From contig NZ_JARGDP010000019.1 of assembly GCF_029210395.1 (NCBI RefSeq), positions 1 to 47,611 on the forward strand: DNA of 47,611 bases, read 5' to 3'. Every line of letters starts with the position of its first letter. Within the stretch, counting starts at the first letter, position 1. The position numbers and the translations under genes are program-made. Positions 1-6,381 of the stretch are shown piece by piece. The notes beneath the pieces are model-generated. The model had not been told where the DNA came from. It searched no databases and saw only the letters and a list, made by a program, of their open reading frames with translations. The stretch comes from Petrocella sp. FN5. Lineage in GTDB: Bacteria > Bacillota > Clostridia > Lachnospirales > Vallitaleaceae.

Positions 1-7
1 GTGGATT

Positions 8-880
8 ATGAAAGAACTTCTCATTCTAAGCGGTAAAGGTGGTACAGGAAAAACCACCATAGCAAGTGCATTCATTAGACTTTCAGAGGCGAAAGCCTAC
101 GGGGATTGTGATGTCGATGCACCTAACCTTCACCTCATAACAGGACAAAGATATGATCCGCTTGTAACAGATTATTATGGCTTGCCCAAAGCAGAATTCG
201 ATCAAGACTTATGTATTGAGTGTGATCGTTGCAGGCAAAACTGTCGTTTCGATGCGATTTATGTTGAGGACGGTTACCATGTGGATGCTTTTGCTTGCGA
301 AGGGTGTAGCGTTTGTGAGATGGTGTGTCCGGCGGCGGCTATAACCATGAAGCCGGCTGTGGCAGGTGCCTTAATGCTATACACCCAAGATGCCAGTGTA
401 TTTTCTACAGCACAACTAAAAATGGGTAGTGGCACTTCAGGTATGTTGGTTACAAAAGTAAAAAAACAAATGAAGTCAATCGACGTGGACACAGATCTAG
501 CTATCATTGACGGTTCCCCAGGGATTGGTTGTCCAGTTATAGCTTCCCTTAGTGGGGTGGATATGGTGCTCATTGTAACTGAACCTTCTATATCCGGTAT
601 CAGTGATATGGAGCGCATCATAAAAACCGTTGGAAAATTTGGAATAAAAACAGCTGTATGTATCAATAAATATAATACGAACCTAGAAAATACAGAAAAA
701 ATACAAGACTTTTGCAAAAAAAAAGGTCTATCTTTTATTGGCAATATTCCCTACGATTCGGAAGCGGTAAAAGCGATTAATATGGGACAAACCATTGTGG
801 ATGTTGAATGTGATTCCGGTAGAGCTGTTAGGGTTATTTATCAAAAGACCAGGGCACTACTTTTTGAATCTGAAAGATAA
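8..880 (+). CDS. MinD-superfamily ATPase with inserted 4Fe-4S ferredoxin domain
   Basis: A 290-residue cytoplasmic P-loop ATPase of the Mrp/MinD family. The deviant Walker A (GKGGTGKTT) is at residues 9-17. A two-cluster ferredoxin insert lies at about residues 68-115, with CIECDRCRQNC and CEGCSVCEMVC cysteine runs. A Walker B-like IDGSPGIGC follows near residue 168. Family members accompany NifX/NifB-type proteins in anaerobes and are thought to load or carry Fe-S or metal cofactors; the exact client is unknown. The NifX-like gene follows 30 bp downstream, which supports one transcription unit. In anaerobes this ATPase often occurs as a tandem pair, so a second copy may lie just upstream of the window. 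Start ATG at 8; its RBS is mostly outside the window. Confidence 0.9.
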   Translation: MKELLILSGKGGTGKTTIASAFIRLSEAKAYGDCDVDAPNLHLITGQRYDPLVTDYYGLPKAEFDQDLCIECDRCRQNCRFDAIYVEDGYHVDAFACEGCSVCEMVCPAAAITMKPAVAGALMLYTQDASVFSTAQLKMGSGTSGMLVTKVKKQMKSIDVDTDLAIIDGSPGIGCPVIASLSGVDMVLIVTEPSISGISDMERIIKTVGKFGIKTAVCINKYNTNLENTEKIQDFCKKKGLSFIGNIPYDSEAVKAINMGQTIVDVECDSGRAVRVIYQKTRALLFESER

Positions 881-910
881 CTAAAAATAAGAATATAAAA
901 GGAGAACAAA

Positions 911-1267
911 ATGATTAAGATTGCGATTGCAAGTGAAAAAGACGTGGTAACGGAACATTTTGGACATTGTATTAATTTCAACATTTTTGATGTGGAGGGC
1001 AATCAGATTGTTAAGACGGAATCCATACCTAATCCTGGACATAAACCAGGTTTTCTTCCCAATTTTTTAAATGATCTGGGTGTCAATGTCATTATATCTG
1101 GCGGCATGGGTGGTGGTGCTGTGGATATTTTCAATGAAAAAGGTATTGAAGTTGTAGTCGGTGCAAGAGGCAGTGCCAGAGCGGTTGCAGAAGCCTATTT
1201 ACAAGGCGCACTTAAGTCAACCGGCTCAATTTGTCACGAACATCAGCATCATGATGAATGTGTGTAA
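911..1267 (+). CDS. NifX/NifB-type dinitrogenase iron-molybdenum cofactor domain protein
   Basis: A 118-residue single-domain protein of the dinitrogenase iron-molybdenum cofactor family (NifX, NafY, C-terminal NifB). It has the early EHFGHC motif (residues 15-20) and the glycine-rich SGGMGGGA (about residues 63-70). These proteins bind Fe-S or molybdenum-type metal clusters. No nif genes are in view, so general metal or Fe-S handling is more likely than nitrogen fixation. The C-terminus is rich in His and Cys (CHEHQHHDEC), a plausible extra metal site. A clear RBS (aaaggag, about 898-904) precedes the ATG, and the gene is 30 bp behind the MinD-type ATPase. Confidence 0.9.
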   Translation: MIKIAIASEKDVVTEHFGHCINFNIFDVEGNQIVKTESIPNPGHKPGFLPNFLNDLGVNVIISGGMGGGAVDIFNEKGIEVVVGARGSARAVAEAYLQGALKSTGSICHEHQHHDECV

Positions 1268-1299
1268 TATTATAATCATAAACTAAGCCATTTGACAAA

Positions 1300-1341
1300 A
1301 TGCACTTAAGAGCGGTTCATGCTTTTAGGTGTATTTTTTTC
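1300..1341 (+). terminator. Probable Rho-independent terminator after the NifX-like gene
   Basis: An imperfect stem pairs tgcacttaaga with ttttaggtgta, allowing G-U pairs, around a loop of about 11 nt. A run of seven T follows. It lies about 35 bp after the stop codon. Confidence 0.6.
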
Positions 1342-1459
1342 TAATCAAGATTTAAGTATTTACACCGTTCCCTTTAAAATTGGTGTGTTAATATTATAAC
1401 CAAAGTTACGAATTGCAGTTTGTCTGATTATTAAGAAGAATAATGTTTAATTAAATACT

Positions 1460-1581
1460 TGGTTAAGGTGTCAAAACTATATAGTTGAACTTTCACATAC
1501 AATATATAGTTACGAACGTATCAACGTAATCTATATATTGTATGTGAATTTAGTGAATCTTAGTTTTGACCCTTTAACCAT
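1460..1581. repeat. Inverted-repeat element, long form (copy A)
   Basis: An element of about 122 bp. Its ends are imperfect inverted repeats: ttggttaaggtgtcaaaact at the left and agttttgaccctttaaccat at the right. Inside is a second inverted repeat (cacatacaatatatag with ctatatattgtatgtg), so the whole element can fold into one long hairpin. Copy B at 6222-6343 has the same layout and nearly the same length. The rest of the 1268-1613 gap holds only the terminator and a short motif shared with 3020-3050. A non-coding, MITE-like or REP-like element is the simplest reading; no transposase is nearby. Confidence 0.85.
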
Positions 1582-1613
1582 GCTTGTATTTTAGAGCGGA
1601 AAGAGAGGGTTTT

Positions 1614-2156
1614 ATGGGTACAATAATTATTTACAAATCAAGAACAGGTTACACAAAGAAATATGCAGATTGGATTGCTGAGGAACTGGGATTTCAATCC
1701 TATGATTACAAATCGGCAATGTCACTCGACTTGTCCCAATTTGATACGATTATATTTGGGGGTAGTCTACACGCTTCGGGAATACTGGGACTAAAGAACA
1801 TCAAAAAGAAATTGGACTTTTCAAAAACCAAAAAGCTTCTGGTTTTTGCAGTTGGTGCGACACCCCCAGTAGCTGGTCTTGAAAAGATGTTAACAGAAAA
1901 AAATGTAGGAGAAGAAGAAAGGTCCATGGTTAAGATTTTTTTCATGAGAGGTGGCTTTAACTACGATCGGTTAAATCCAATAGATAAGATGCTTATGTCT
2001 ATGATGAAAAGAGGTATTATGAAGAAGAAAGAAGGTGAACGTACCGCAGACGAAAAAGGTATGCTGGCTGCCTTTGATTACCCTTTGGACTTTACAAACA
2101 GAAAAAACATACTTCCAATTATTAATTATTATAGGCGTGATGACCAAGTTGGTTAA
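1614..2156 (+). CDS. Flavodoxin-family protein
   Basis: A 180-residue flavodoxin-like protein. The FMN phosphate-binding loop is at the N-terminus (YKSRTGYTKKYADWIAEEL), and the central sheet segment FDTIIFGGSLHASGI follows, as in menaquinone-dependent protoporphyrinogen oxidase/flavodoxin-domain proteins (HemG-like). The role is likely single-electron or hydride transfer in the cytoplasm; the partner is unknown. I start at ATG 1614 because gagaggg (about 1603-1609) is well placed. A longer frame from TTG 1584 would start just beside the repeat element end and has no RBS. The gene sits immediately after inverted-repeat copy A. Confidence 0.85.
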   Translation: MGTIIIYKSRTGYTKKYADWIAEELGFQSYDYKSAMSLDLSQFDTIIFGGSLHASGILGLKNIKKKLDFSKTKKLLVFAVGATPPVAGLEKMLTEKNVGEEERSMVKIFFMRGGFNYDRLNPIDKMLMSMMKRGIMKKKEGERTADEKGMLAAFDYPLDFTNRKNILPIINYYRRDDQVG

Positions 2157-2232
2157 TCTTAGGAACTTCTGGCTGTCCTCTTATGTATGAATACGATTTT
2201 TCGATTATTTTTGCCACTAAATGCAATATATA

Positions 2233-2275
2233 CTTTACATTGTGAAACATATATAGTACAATATGTAATGTAAAG
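2233..2275 (+). promoter_or_regulatory. Promoter with overlapping palindromic operator for the XRE regulator
   Basis: The -35 TTTACA (2234-2239), a 17-bp spacer and the -10 TACAAT (2257-2262) form a good sigma-A promoter. A perfect 9-bp inverted repeat, ctttacatt (2233-2241) and aatgtaaag (2267-2275), brackets it. One arm covers the -35 box and the other the start of transcription. This suggests autoregulation by the XRE protein encoded just downstream. The RBS aaaggagg (2272-2279) partly overlaps the right arm. Confidence 0.75.
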
Positions 2276-2285
2276 GAGGCTTGTT

Positions 2286-2480
2286 ATGAAAAATAAACGC
2301 ATGAAAATAGCTCGAATGGAATGGGATATGAAACAAGAAGATCTGGCAAAAAAAGTTGGTGTAACAAGACAAACAATTGGACTCATAGAAGCTGGTGACT
2401 ATAACCCAACACTTAATCTTTGTATCGCAATTTGCAAAGCATTGGGTAAAACACTAAATGATTTATTTTGGGAGGAATAA
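2286..2480 (+). CDS. Short XRE-family (Cro/CI) transcriptional regulator
   Basis: A 64-residue protein consisting of just one helix-turn-helix domain of the YozG/Cro type. It has the typical core QEDLAKKVGVTRQTIGLIE (residues 18-36), with ITRQTI-like recognition helix residues, and ends in NDLFWEE as many of this family do. It has an excellent RBS (aaaggagg, 7 nt before the ATG) and a palindrome-bracketed promoter. The following membrane protein gene starts 2 bp after its stop, so the two are co-transcribed. This two-gene arrangement is common in Firmicutes, where the regulator controls its own membrane partner. Confidence 0.92.
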   Translation: MKNKRMKIARMEWDMKQEDLAKKVGVTRQTIGLIEAGDYNPTLNLCIAICKALGKTLNDLFWEE

Positions 2481-2482
2481 AA

Positions 2483-2965
2483 ATGAAAAAAACAAACATT
2501 CAAGACGAAAGGATTATATCCTTAAGAAGAAAAATACAAAGTGATGCATTTGGGGTCTTATTTGTGGGGCTACTGATCTCGATATTACTACAAAAAATTA
2601 TGTTTAATGCACCATTTTCTCAGTATGCAGCAGAGTTCATCCTTCTCATGGTATCAGCAATTTATGTAGAGGGCAGAAACATTATCGTAGGTAGTGGTAC
2701 TTATAGTGTTGATCTCAGCGGACAAACACTTGTTATGATACATAGTCTTGTATCCGGTTTGGCCATTGCTGCGATCTCAACGACATTTAATGTCATAAAT
2801 CATGGCGTAGAACAAATGGGAGGCATTGGTGGCTTAGCAATAACGACATTGATAACCTTTGCTTTTGGGGCCTTGCTATCGTTTATTGTGTTCCAATTAC
2901 TATATATGATTAATAAGAAAAAGCAAAAACAAATCGATGAGAAGTACTTAGATGCAGATGAATAA
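2483..2965 (+). CDS. Small membrane protein paired with XRE regulator (resembles DUF6773 family)
   Basis: A 160-residue integral membrane protein. It opens with a soluble stretch containing QDERIISLRRKIQSDAFG. Two hydrophobic hairpins follow, at about residues 27-65 and 90-145, giving four likely transmembrane segments. The tail is lysine-rich. From memory this matches the DUF6773-type proteins that follow short XRE regulators; its molecular function is unknown. I take the ATG at 2483, 8 nt after ggagg (2470-2475), rather than the in-frame TTG at 2468. It lies directly downstream of the regulator and probably shares its promoter. Confidence 0.8.
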   Translation: MKKTNIQDERIISLRRKIQSDAFGVLFVGLLISILLQKIMFNAPFSQYAAEFILLMVSAIYVEGRNIIVGSGTYSVDLSGQTLVMIHSLVSGLAIAAISTTFNVINHGVEQMGGIGGLAITTLITFAFGALLSFIVFQLLYMINKKKQKQIDEKYLDADE

Positions 2966-3019
2966 GGTCTTTAACCTAAAATCTAATCATTATTTAAGCA
3001 TTCCCACATTTGCTTCTAA

Positions 3020-3050
3020 AGATGGCATGTTAATATTATATCAAAAGTGA
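3020..3050 (+). repeat. Short intergenic motif shared with 1376-1406
   Basis: The tract tggcatgttaatattata followed by tcaaaagt here closely matches tggtgtgttaatattata followed by accaaagt at about 1381-1407. Both copies follow a 3' gene end and precede flavin-related genes. They may be remains of one duplicated intergenic segment. Confidence 0.4.
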
Positions 3051-3081
3051 TGTTAATGATGAATCAAGAACTGAAAGTTGA

Positions 3082-3317
3082 GAATGGGATGTATTAAAAC
3101 TAAGGTTTACGGTCAGTGGTATATATCAAGATATCACCTATGGTGGAAAAACCGCCAAGACAAACTTTGATTTCAAGGAGAATAATGTAGAAGCTTATAA
3201 TGTATTTCTTGATCTTAGAGCGGGCGTTAATATATCTAAGTCGCACAAAAAGAATTTGATATGGATGATGACAGGGATAAAGCGTTAGCGATTTGGTTAG
3301 AAGAAATGGAATTTTGA
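3082..3317 (+). pseudogene. Remnant of an FtsX-like ABC transporter permease, plus an unassigned tail fragment
   Basis: Translation from 3082 gives an open frame without a start codon, ending at about 3288. It contains VSGIYQDITYGGKTAKT, a hallmark of the extracytoplasmic domain of FtsX/MacB-type permeases (the usual form is G-I-Y-x-D-I-T-N-G-G-K-T-A-K). The flanking permease sequence, including all membrane segments, is missing. A different frame, 3252-3317, reads DMDDDRDKALAIWLEEMEF and ends in a TGA that lies inside an inverted-repeat end (ttttgaccctttaaccat). This is a decayed locus; the 2966-3364 gap holds nothing else I can name. Confidence 0.7.
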
Positions 3318-3330
3318 CCCTTTAACCATA
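3312..3330. repeat. Inverted-repeat element, right end only
   Basis: The tract ttttgaccctttaaccat matches the right end of copy A exactly. No left partner is visible nearby, so this is a solo end. It forms the downstream border of the permease remnant. Confidence 0.7.
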
Positions 3331-3364
3331 TATTTATAGAATGAGAATTGCAGGAGGATTAATA

Positions 3365-4207
3365 ATGAAGCGTGTTATTAAATGGTTTTTTATATTGGTA
3401 GGTGTTCTTGTATTAATGTCAATAATATGGGCTACGAAAGATTTGTCAGCTATTAAAGCGGTTGAACTTGATGAATTTGATTTAGAAAATCTTGACGATG
3501 GAAACTATTATGGGAAATATGAGAACGGTCGATTTTCCAATGAACTTACGGTCGAAATTAAAGATAAAAAAATAAGAGACATAAAGGTCACAAAACCTGT
3601 ACTAAGCAGCAATGAAGCACTTATACTAGAAATTAAGGATAAGATATTATCAGAACAATCGTTGGATGTAGACGCTGTTTCAGGCGCTACCTATACAACA
3701 AAAGCTTATCTTAAAGCCATTGAAAATGCACTGATGATTGAAAGGGAAAAAACAGTCAATGAGGAGATCGGAGAAATAGATAAAGAAGAAATAGACGAAA
3801 TAAACGAAACAGACAAAGAAGAGACAGTATATGAACAAATAAGTGGGTATATGTGGGAGGAAAGCATAGAAGCTTTTTCACCTTATTATGAGCTATTAAA
3901 TCATGAGATTACCGGCTATGAAGAAGAGAAAATAGGGGACCACCTTGAAGTATTATTCTTTTATAAGCTCATTCAAAAAAACTATGATCGAGACCCAGAT
4001 ACAGTAGGCTATATCAAAGAAGCCAAAGAACAAGGGAATGTTAATTATCAATTGATGTACGATGAGTATTTAGCGCCAAGAGAAATGAATTTTCAGCTTA
4101 AGATTGTAATAGATGAAAAAGATGTAATGACTTTATATGCAAATAACGCCCCTGTTGGAACCCAGTGGGAGCCAGTTAGTTTGACCGATTATATTCTTAG
4201 TAATTAG
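3365..4207 (+). CDS. Membrane-anchored FMN-binding domain protein with unknown C-terminal domain
   Basis: A 280-residue protein with an N-terminal membrane anchor (about residues 5-22). An FMN-binding domain follows at about residues 40-125: the pattern is YGKYENGRFSNELTVEIKDKKI, and the covalent-flavinylation-type motif VSGATYTTKA holds the candidate Thr, as in RnfG/NqrC-like domains. A Glu/Lys/Ile-rich linker (about 128-160) leads to a domain of about 115 residues that I do not recognise. It is likely extracytoplasmic and involved in electron transfer. I start at ATG 3365 because aggagg (3352-3357) fits it, not the upstream ATG 3341. The stop TAG lies within an inverted-repeat end (tagttttgaccc). 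Confidence 0.8.
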   Translation: MKRVIKWFFILVGVLVLMSIIWATKDLSAIKAVELDEFDLENLDDGNYYGKYENGRFSNELTVEIKDKKIRDIKVTKPVLSSNEALILEIKDKILSEQSLDVDAVSGATYTTKAYLKAIENALMIEREKTVNEEIGEIDKEEIDEINETDKEETVYEQISGYMWEESIEAFSPYYELLNHEITGYEEEKIGDHLEVLFFYKLIQKNYDRDPDTVGYIKEAKEQGNVNYQLMYDEYLAPREMNFQLKIVIDEKDVMTLYANNAPVGTQWEPVSLTDYILSN

Positions 4208-4225
4208 TTTTGACCCTATAACCAT
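4205..4225. repeat. Inverted-repeat element, right end overlapping a stop codon
   Basis: The tract tagttttgaccctataaccat has one mismatch to the right end of copy A. Its first three bases are the stop codon of the FMN-binding protein gene. Confidence 0.7.
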
Positions 4226-4231
4226 ATATTT

Positions 4232-4311
4232 GGGTATAAAAACTACGTGCCTAAGCTTTCATATATGTGTATGAGAGCATCAAGAACACGTAGTTTCAAC
4301 CTTTGAGCCAT
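4232..4311. terminator. Long hairpin between convergent genes, related to the inverted-repeat family
   Basis: The outer stem aaactacgtg (4240-4249) pairs with cacgtagttt (4287-4296). An inner stem pairs gctttcat with atgagagc. The ends (ggtataaaaact, and agtttcaacctttgagccat) are diverged versions of the repeat family ends. The position between two convergent genes fits a bidirectional transcription stop. Confidence 0.6.
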
Positions 4312-4325
4312 GTTATAAGATTGAT

Positions 4326-4979
4326 TTAGTAAATGATATAACCAGGGGTTTGAGGGGGTAAACTTAAAGTGGAGAAATTTGGAGAGATGACTTTAACAGT
4401 ATCATTTTCTTGAATGTCGACTTGGAAGATTGTGGTCTTTTCTGAAGTGTGAATGACAATACGATTGGCATAGTCTTTCTCTTCAAGATCTTGGACTATT
4501 GAAAAGCTTAAGTTGCCCTGATCATCAGAAGTGATCTCCTTTATGAAACCTTCATGAAAAGTAGGCTCTGATTGGGTCACTTTTAGGGTTTCATTTTCTA
4601 TTTCAATGCCTAAACTTGTAATTTCAGATAGAAATTCTATTGGCACCCATGTATGTCCATCTAAAATAATAGGTGCACGACTTAGAGCCCAAGGTGCCAT
4701 TTTTTGCCTAAAATAGGCATTTTCACCAATAGCGATGGAGGTCCATAAGGGACCTTTTGATAAATCCACACGTTTGCTAGCTTCATGCCAAATGAACTGA
4801 TAACCAAAAGCCTCAAGGGTTTTTCTTAGGGGTATCATCGTGATGCCCTCAATAACTTGTATTTCGGTAGCAACCGATATTGGTGTTTCATTGTTAGGAT
4901 GAGACTGGGCAAATGCACTTGTAATGGTTCCAAGACTCATGCATGTGATAAGTAATAAAAGTGTACTGATTTTTTTCAT
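4326..4979 (-). CDS. Secreted protein with copper amine oxidase N-terminal-type domain
   Basis: A 217-residue exported protein. The signal peptide is at residues 1-24, with cleavage likely after AFA. A copper-amine-oxidase N-terminal (stalk) domain follows at about residues 35-130, recognised by GITMIPLRKTLEAFGYQFIW and ILDGHTWVPIEFLSEI. In Firmicutes this domain is a cell-surface or wall-associated module and does not imply amine oxidase activity. The C-terminal 80 residues look beta-rich and are unassigned. The RBS aaggag is well placed on the minus strand upstream of the ATG at 4979. It is convergent with the FMN-binding protein gene. Confidence 0.82.
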   Translation of the reverse strand: MKKISTLLLLITCMSLGTITSAFAQSHPNNETPISVATEIQVIEGITMIPLRKTLEAFGYQFIWHEASKRVDLSKGPLWTSIAIGENAYFRQKMAPWALSRAPIILDGHTWVPIEFLSEITSLGIEIENETLKVTQSEPTFHEGFIKEITSDDQGNLSFSIVQDLEEKDYANRIVIHTSEKTTIFQVDIQENDTVKVISPNFSTLSLPPQTPGYIIY

Positions 4980-5092
4980 AAGATGCTCCTTTATATATTA
5001 TTTATTTGGAAAGCGCTACTTTCCCTTTTAGGCCTAATACATAAATTATGACGATGAAAAAATAAATAGGTTCTCAAATTTTATGGATTGTA

Positions 5093-5121
5093 TTGAAACT
5101 GTAACATAATCGTTCTATAAT
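5093..5121 (+). promoter_or_regulatory. Sigma-A promoter of the PhnB-like gene
   Basis: TTGAAA (5093-5098), a 17-bp spacer and a consensus TATAAT (5116-5121). Transcription would start near 5128. The short leader then carries the hairpin gccatc-tgtgat-gatggc (5145-5162) just upstream of the RBS. Confidence 0.75.
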
Positions 5122-5180
5122 TAATAATGGTTAAATGCTCAAGCGCCATCTGTGATGATGGCAAGATAGGAGATGAAGAT

Positions 5181-5606
5181 ATGGCGATACAAGCGTATGT
5201 TAATTTTAATGGTAATTGCCGTGAAGCGGTAGAGTTTTATGCAAAAGTGTTCAAGACAAAAGAACCTGAAATTATGACCTATGATGAAATGCCGCCGGAT
5301 CCGGATTTTATTGTATCTGAAGAAATGAAAAATTGGGTACTACATACGAGCTTAGAGATTAGCGGCAGTACAATTATGTTTTCTGATGTTTTTCCTGGTA
5401 TGCCCCTTGTTGTTGGTAATAATATAAGTTTGACGATGATAACAGATGATGAGACAGAAATTCGAGATGCCTTTGATCAGTTAAAAGAAGAAGGACGTGT
5501 TGATATGGAACTGGGAGAGACTTTCTGGAGCAAATGTTTTGGTAGTGTAGAAGATAAATTCGGCATCATCTGGCAGTTTGATTTAGACAGTGGTGAAAGC
5601 TACTAA
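5181..5606 (+). CDS. PhnB-like VOC (glyoxalase/bleomycin-resistance fold) protein
   Basis: A 141-residue VOC-superfamily protein of the PhnB/YjdN type. The signature opening is IQAYVNFNGNCREAVEFYAKVF and the closing block is FWSKCFGSVEDKFGIIWQFD. Such proteins form beta-alpha-beta-beta-beta metal-site folds; no substrate can be assigned. ATG 5181 is chosen because aggaga (about 5168-5173) precedes it and the longer frame from TTG 5127 would begin at the transcription start itself. It has its own promoter and is probably monocistronic, ending before the strong hairpin at 5672-5707. Confidence 0.85.
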   Translation: MAIQAYVNFNGNCREAVEFYAKVFKTKEPEIMTYDEMPPDPDFIVSEEMKNWVLHTSLEISGSTIMFSDVFPGMPLVVGNNISLTMITDDETEIRDAFDQLKEEGRVDMELGETFWSKCFGSVEDKFGIIWQFDLDSGESY

Positions 5607-5671
5607 TGTATGAACTCAATTAATAAAGCAGTCCATCATATTTCTTAAAAAGACATATCCAGAAAGTTAAT

Positions 5672-5707
5672 ATAAGATCAGCCACTAATTATAGTGGCTG
5701 ATCTTAT
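5672..5707. terminator. Bidirectional Rho-independent terminator
   Basis: A perfect 16-bp stem, ataagatcagccacta with tagtggctgatcttat, around a 4-nt loop. It is flanked by T-rich sequence on the right and A-rich sequence on the left. It serves the PhnB-like gene and the minus-strand remnants beyond. Confidence 0.85.
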
Positions 5708-5709
5708 GT

Positions 5710-5793
5710 TTATTTGTTCTTCTCAAGGAAGTCTTTCCTGCCGGAACAATTTGCTTTGCAAAGCGAGGCATAGCCTCTTTGTTCTGAAGTTTA
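5710..5793 (-). pseudogene. Cysteine-containing C-terminal peptide remnant
   Basis: A short minus-strand open frame without an ATG. It ends EQRGYASLCKANCSGRKDF followed by LEKNK and a stop. The composition is protein-like and the stop sits beside the terminator at 5672-5707. The frame is closed upstream at once. I read it as the tail of a gene otherwise deleted, next to the arsenate-reductase remnant, but I do not recognise the family with certainty. Confidence 0.4.
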
Positions 5794-5802
5794 AGCCTTA
5801 AG

Positions 5803-6213
5803 TTACTTACTGGATTCAGATGGCTTAGTAGCATGGGTATCAAGTTCGGTTTGTACGTCCATTCTGGAAATATTCTTGTTCAATACAACGAGCAAGAGAT
5901 CAATTCGGTTACTGATTTCTGCAAAGACTTTGTTAAAAACCTGTTGAATCTCAGACTCTGTACCAGTCATGGCTGCCGGGTCATTAAATCCGAAATGGGC
6001 ATAGATGGGTTTATTTGGAAAAGTAGGACATTGCTCATGCATCTTGTCACATAGGCTAATGACAATATCGATATCCTCATTTAGAAATTGATTCAGATGT
6101 TTCGGGTGGAGATTTTCAGTGTCGATATCATGTCTCTTTAGGACTTCTATAGCATGTGGGTTGACAAAAAAATGAGATTCATGGTATATTTCAGTAACGT
6201 TAATTTTATATAT
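5803..6213 (-). pseudogene. 5'-truncated arsenate reductase / LMW-phosphatase-like protein (ArsC-type)
   Basis: The minus-strand frame is open from 6213 to the stop at 5803. The recognisable part (about 6165 downward) reads VNPHAIEVLKRHDID, then IDIVISLCDKMHEQCPTFP, then HFGFNDPAAMTGTESEIQQVF. That is the middle and C-terminal part of thioredoxin-linked or fused ArsC proteins of the low-molecular-weight phosphatase fold. The N-terminal catalytic P-loop (C-x5-R) and any start codon are missing. The truncation lies about 55 bp from the left end of inverted-repeat copy B. The protein cannot be functional as drawn. A short ORF beginning at an internal ATG (6042) exists but lacks the active site. 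Confidence 0.8.
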
Positions 6214-6221
6214 TTAGATAT

Positions 6222-6343
6222 ATGGCTAAAGCATCAAAACTCTATAGTTGAACTTTCGCATACCATATATAATTAAGAATGTGTCAACGGAATCTAACAT
6301 TCTATGTGAATTTAGTGAAACTTAGTTTTGATCCTTAAACCAT
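6222..6343. repeat. Inverted-repeat element, long form (copy B)
   Basis: A 122-bp element with ends atggctaaagcatcaaaact and agttttgatccttaaaccat. It has the same internal order as copy A (tatagttgaactttc, cataccatatata, gtgtcaacg, tatgtgaatttagtgaaa). The inner palindrome is more decayed than in copy A. The flanking bases are ATAT on both sides (gatATATgg and ccATATAta), which could be a target duplication. Confidence 0.85.
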
Positions 6344-6381
6344 ATATAAATTAATAGTCCTTAAGAAAGGTTTTTTGACAG

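Noticed and set aside
274-744. Long minus-strand frame inside the MinD-type ATPase gene
   Set aside because: Shadow of a clearly recognised gene; no RBS and no family resemblance.
911-1267. NifX-like gene as evidence for nitrogen fixation
   Set aside because: Proteins of this family are common in non-fixing anaerobes and no nifHDK genes are in the window.
1460-1581. Inverted-repeat copies as CRISPR repeats or tRNA-like genes
   Set aside because: They are dispersed singly with no regular spacers, and no cloverleaf or CCA/T-loop signature can be drawn.
5833-6054. Plus-strand 73-codon ORF across the arsenate reductase remnant
   Set aside because: The minus strand encodes recognisable ArsC sequence over the same bases; the plus frame has no RBS.
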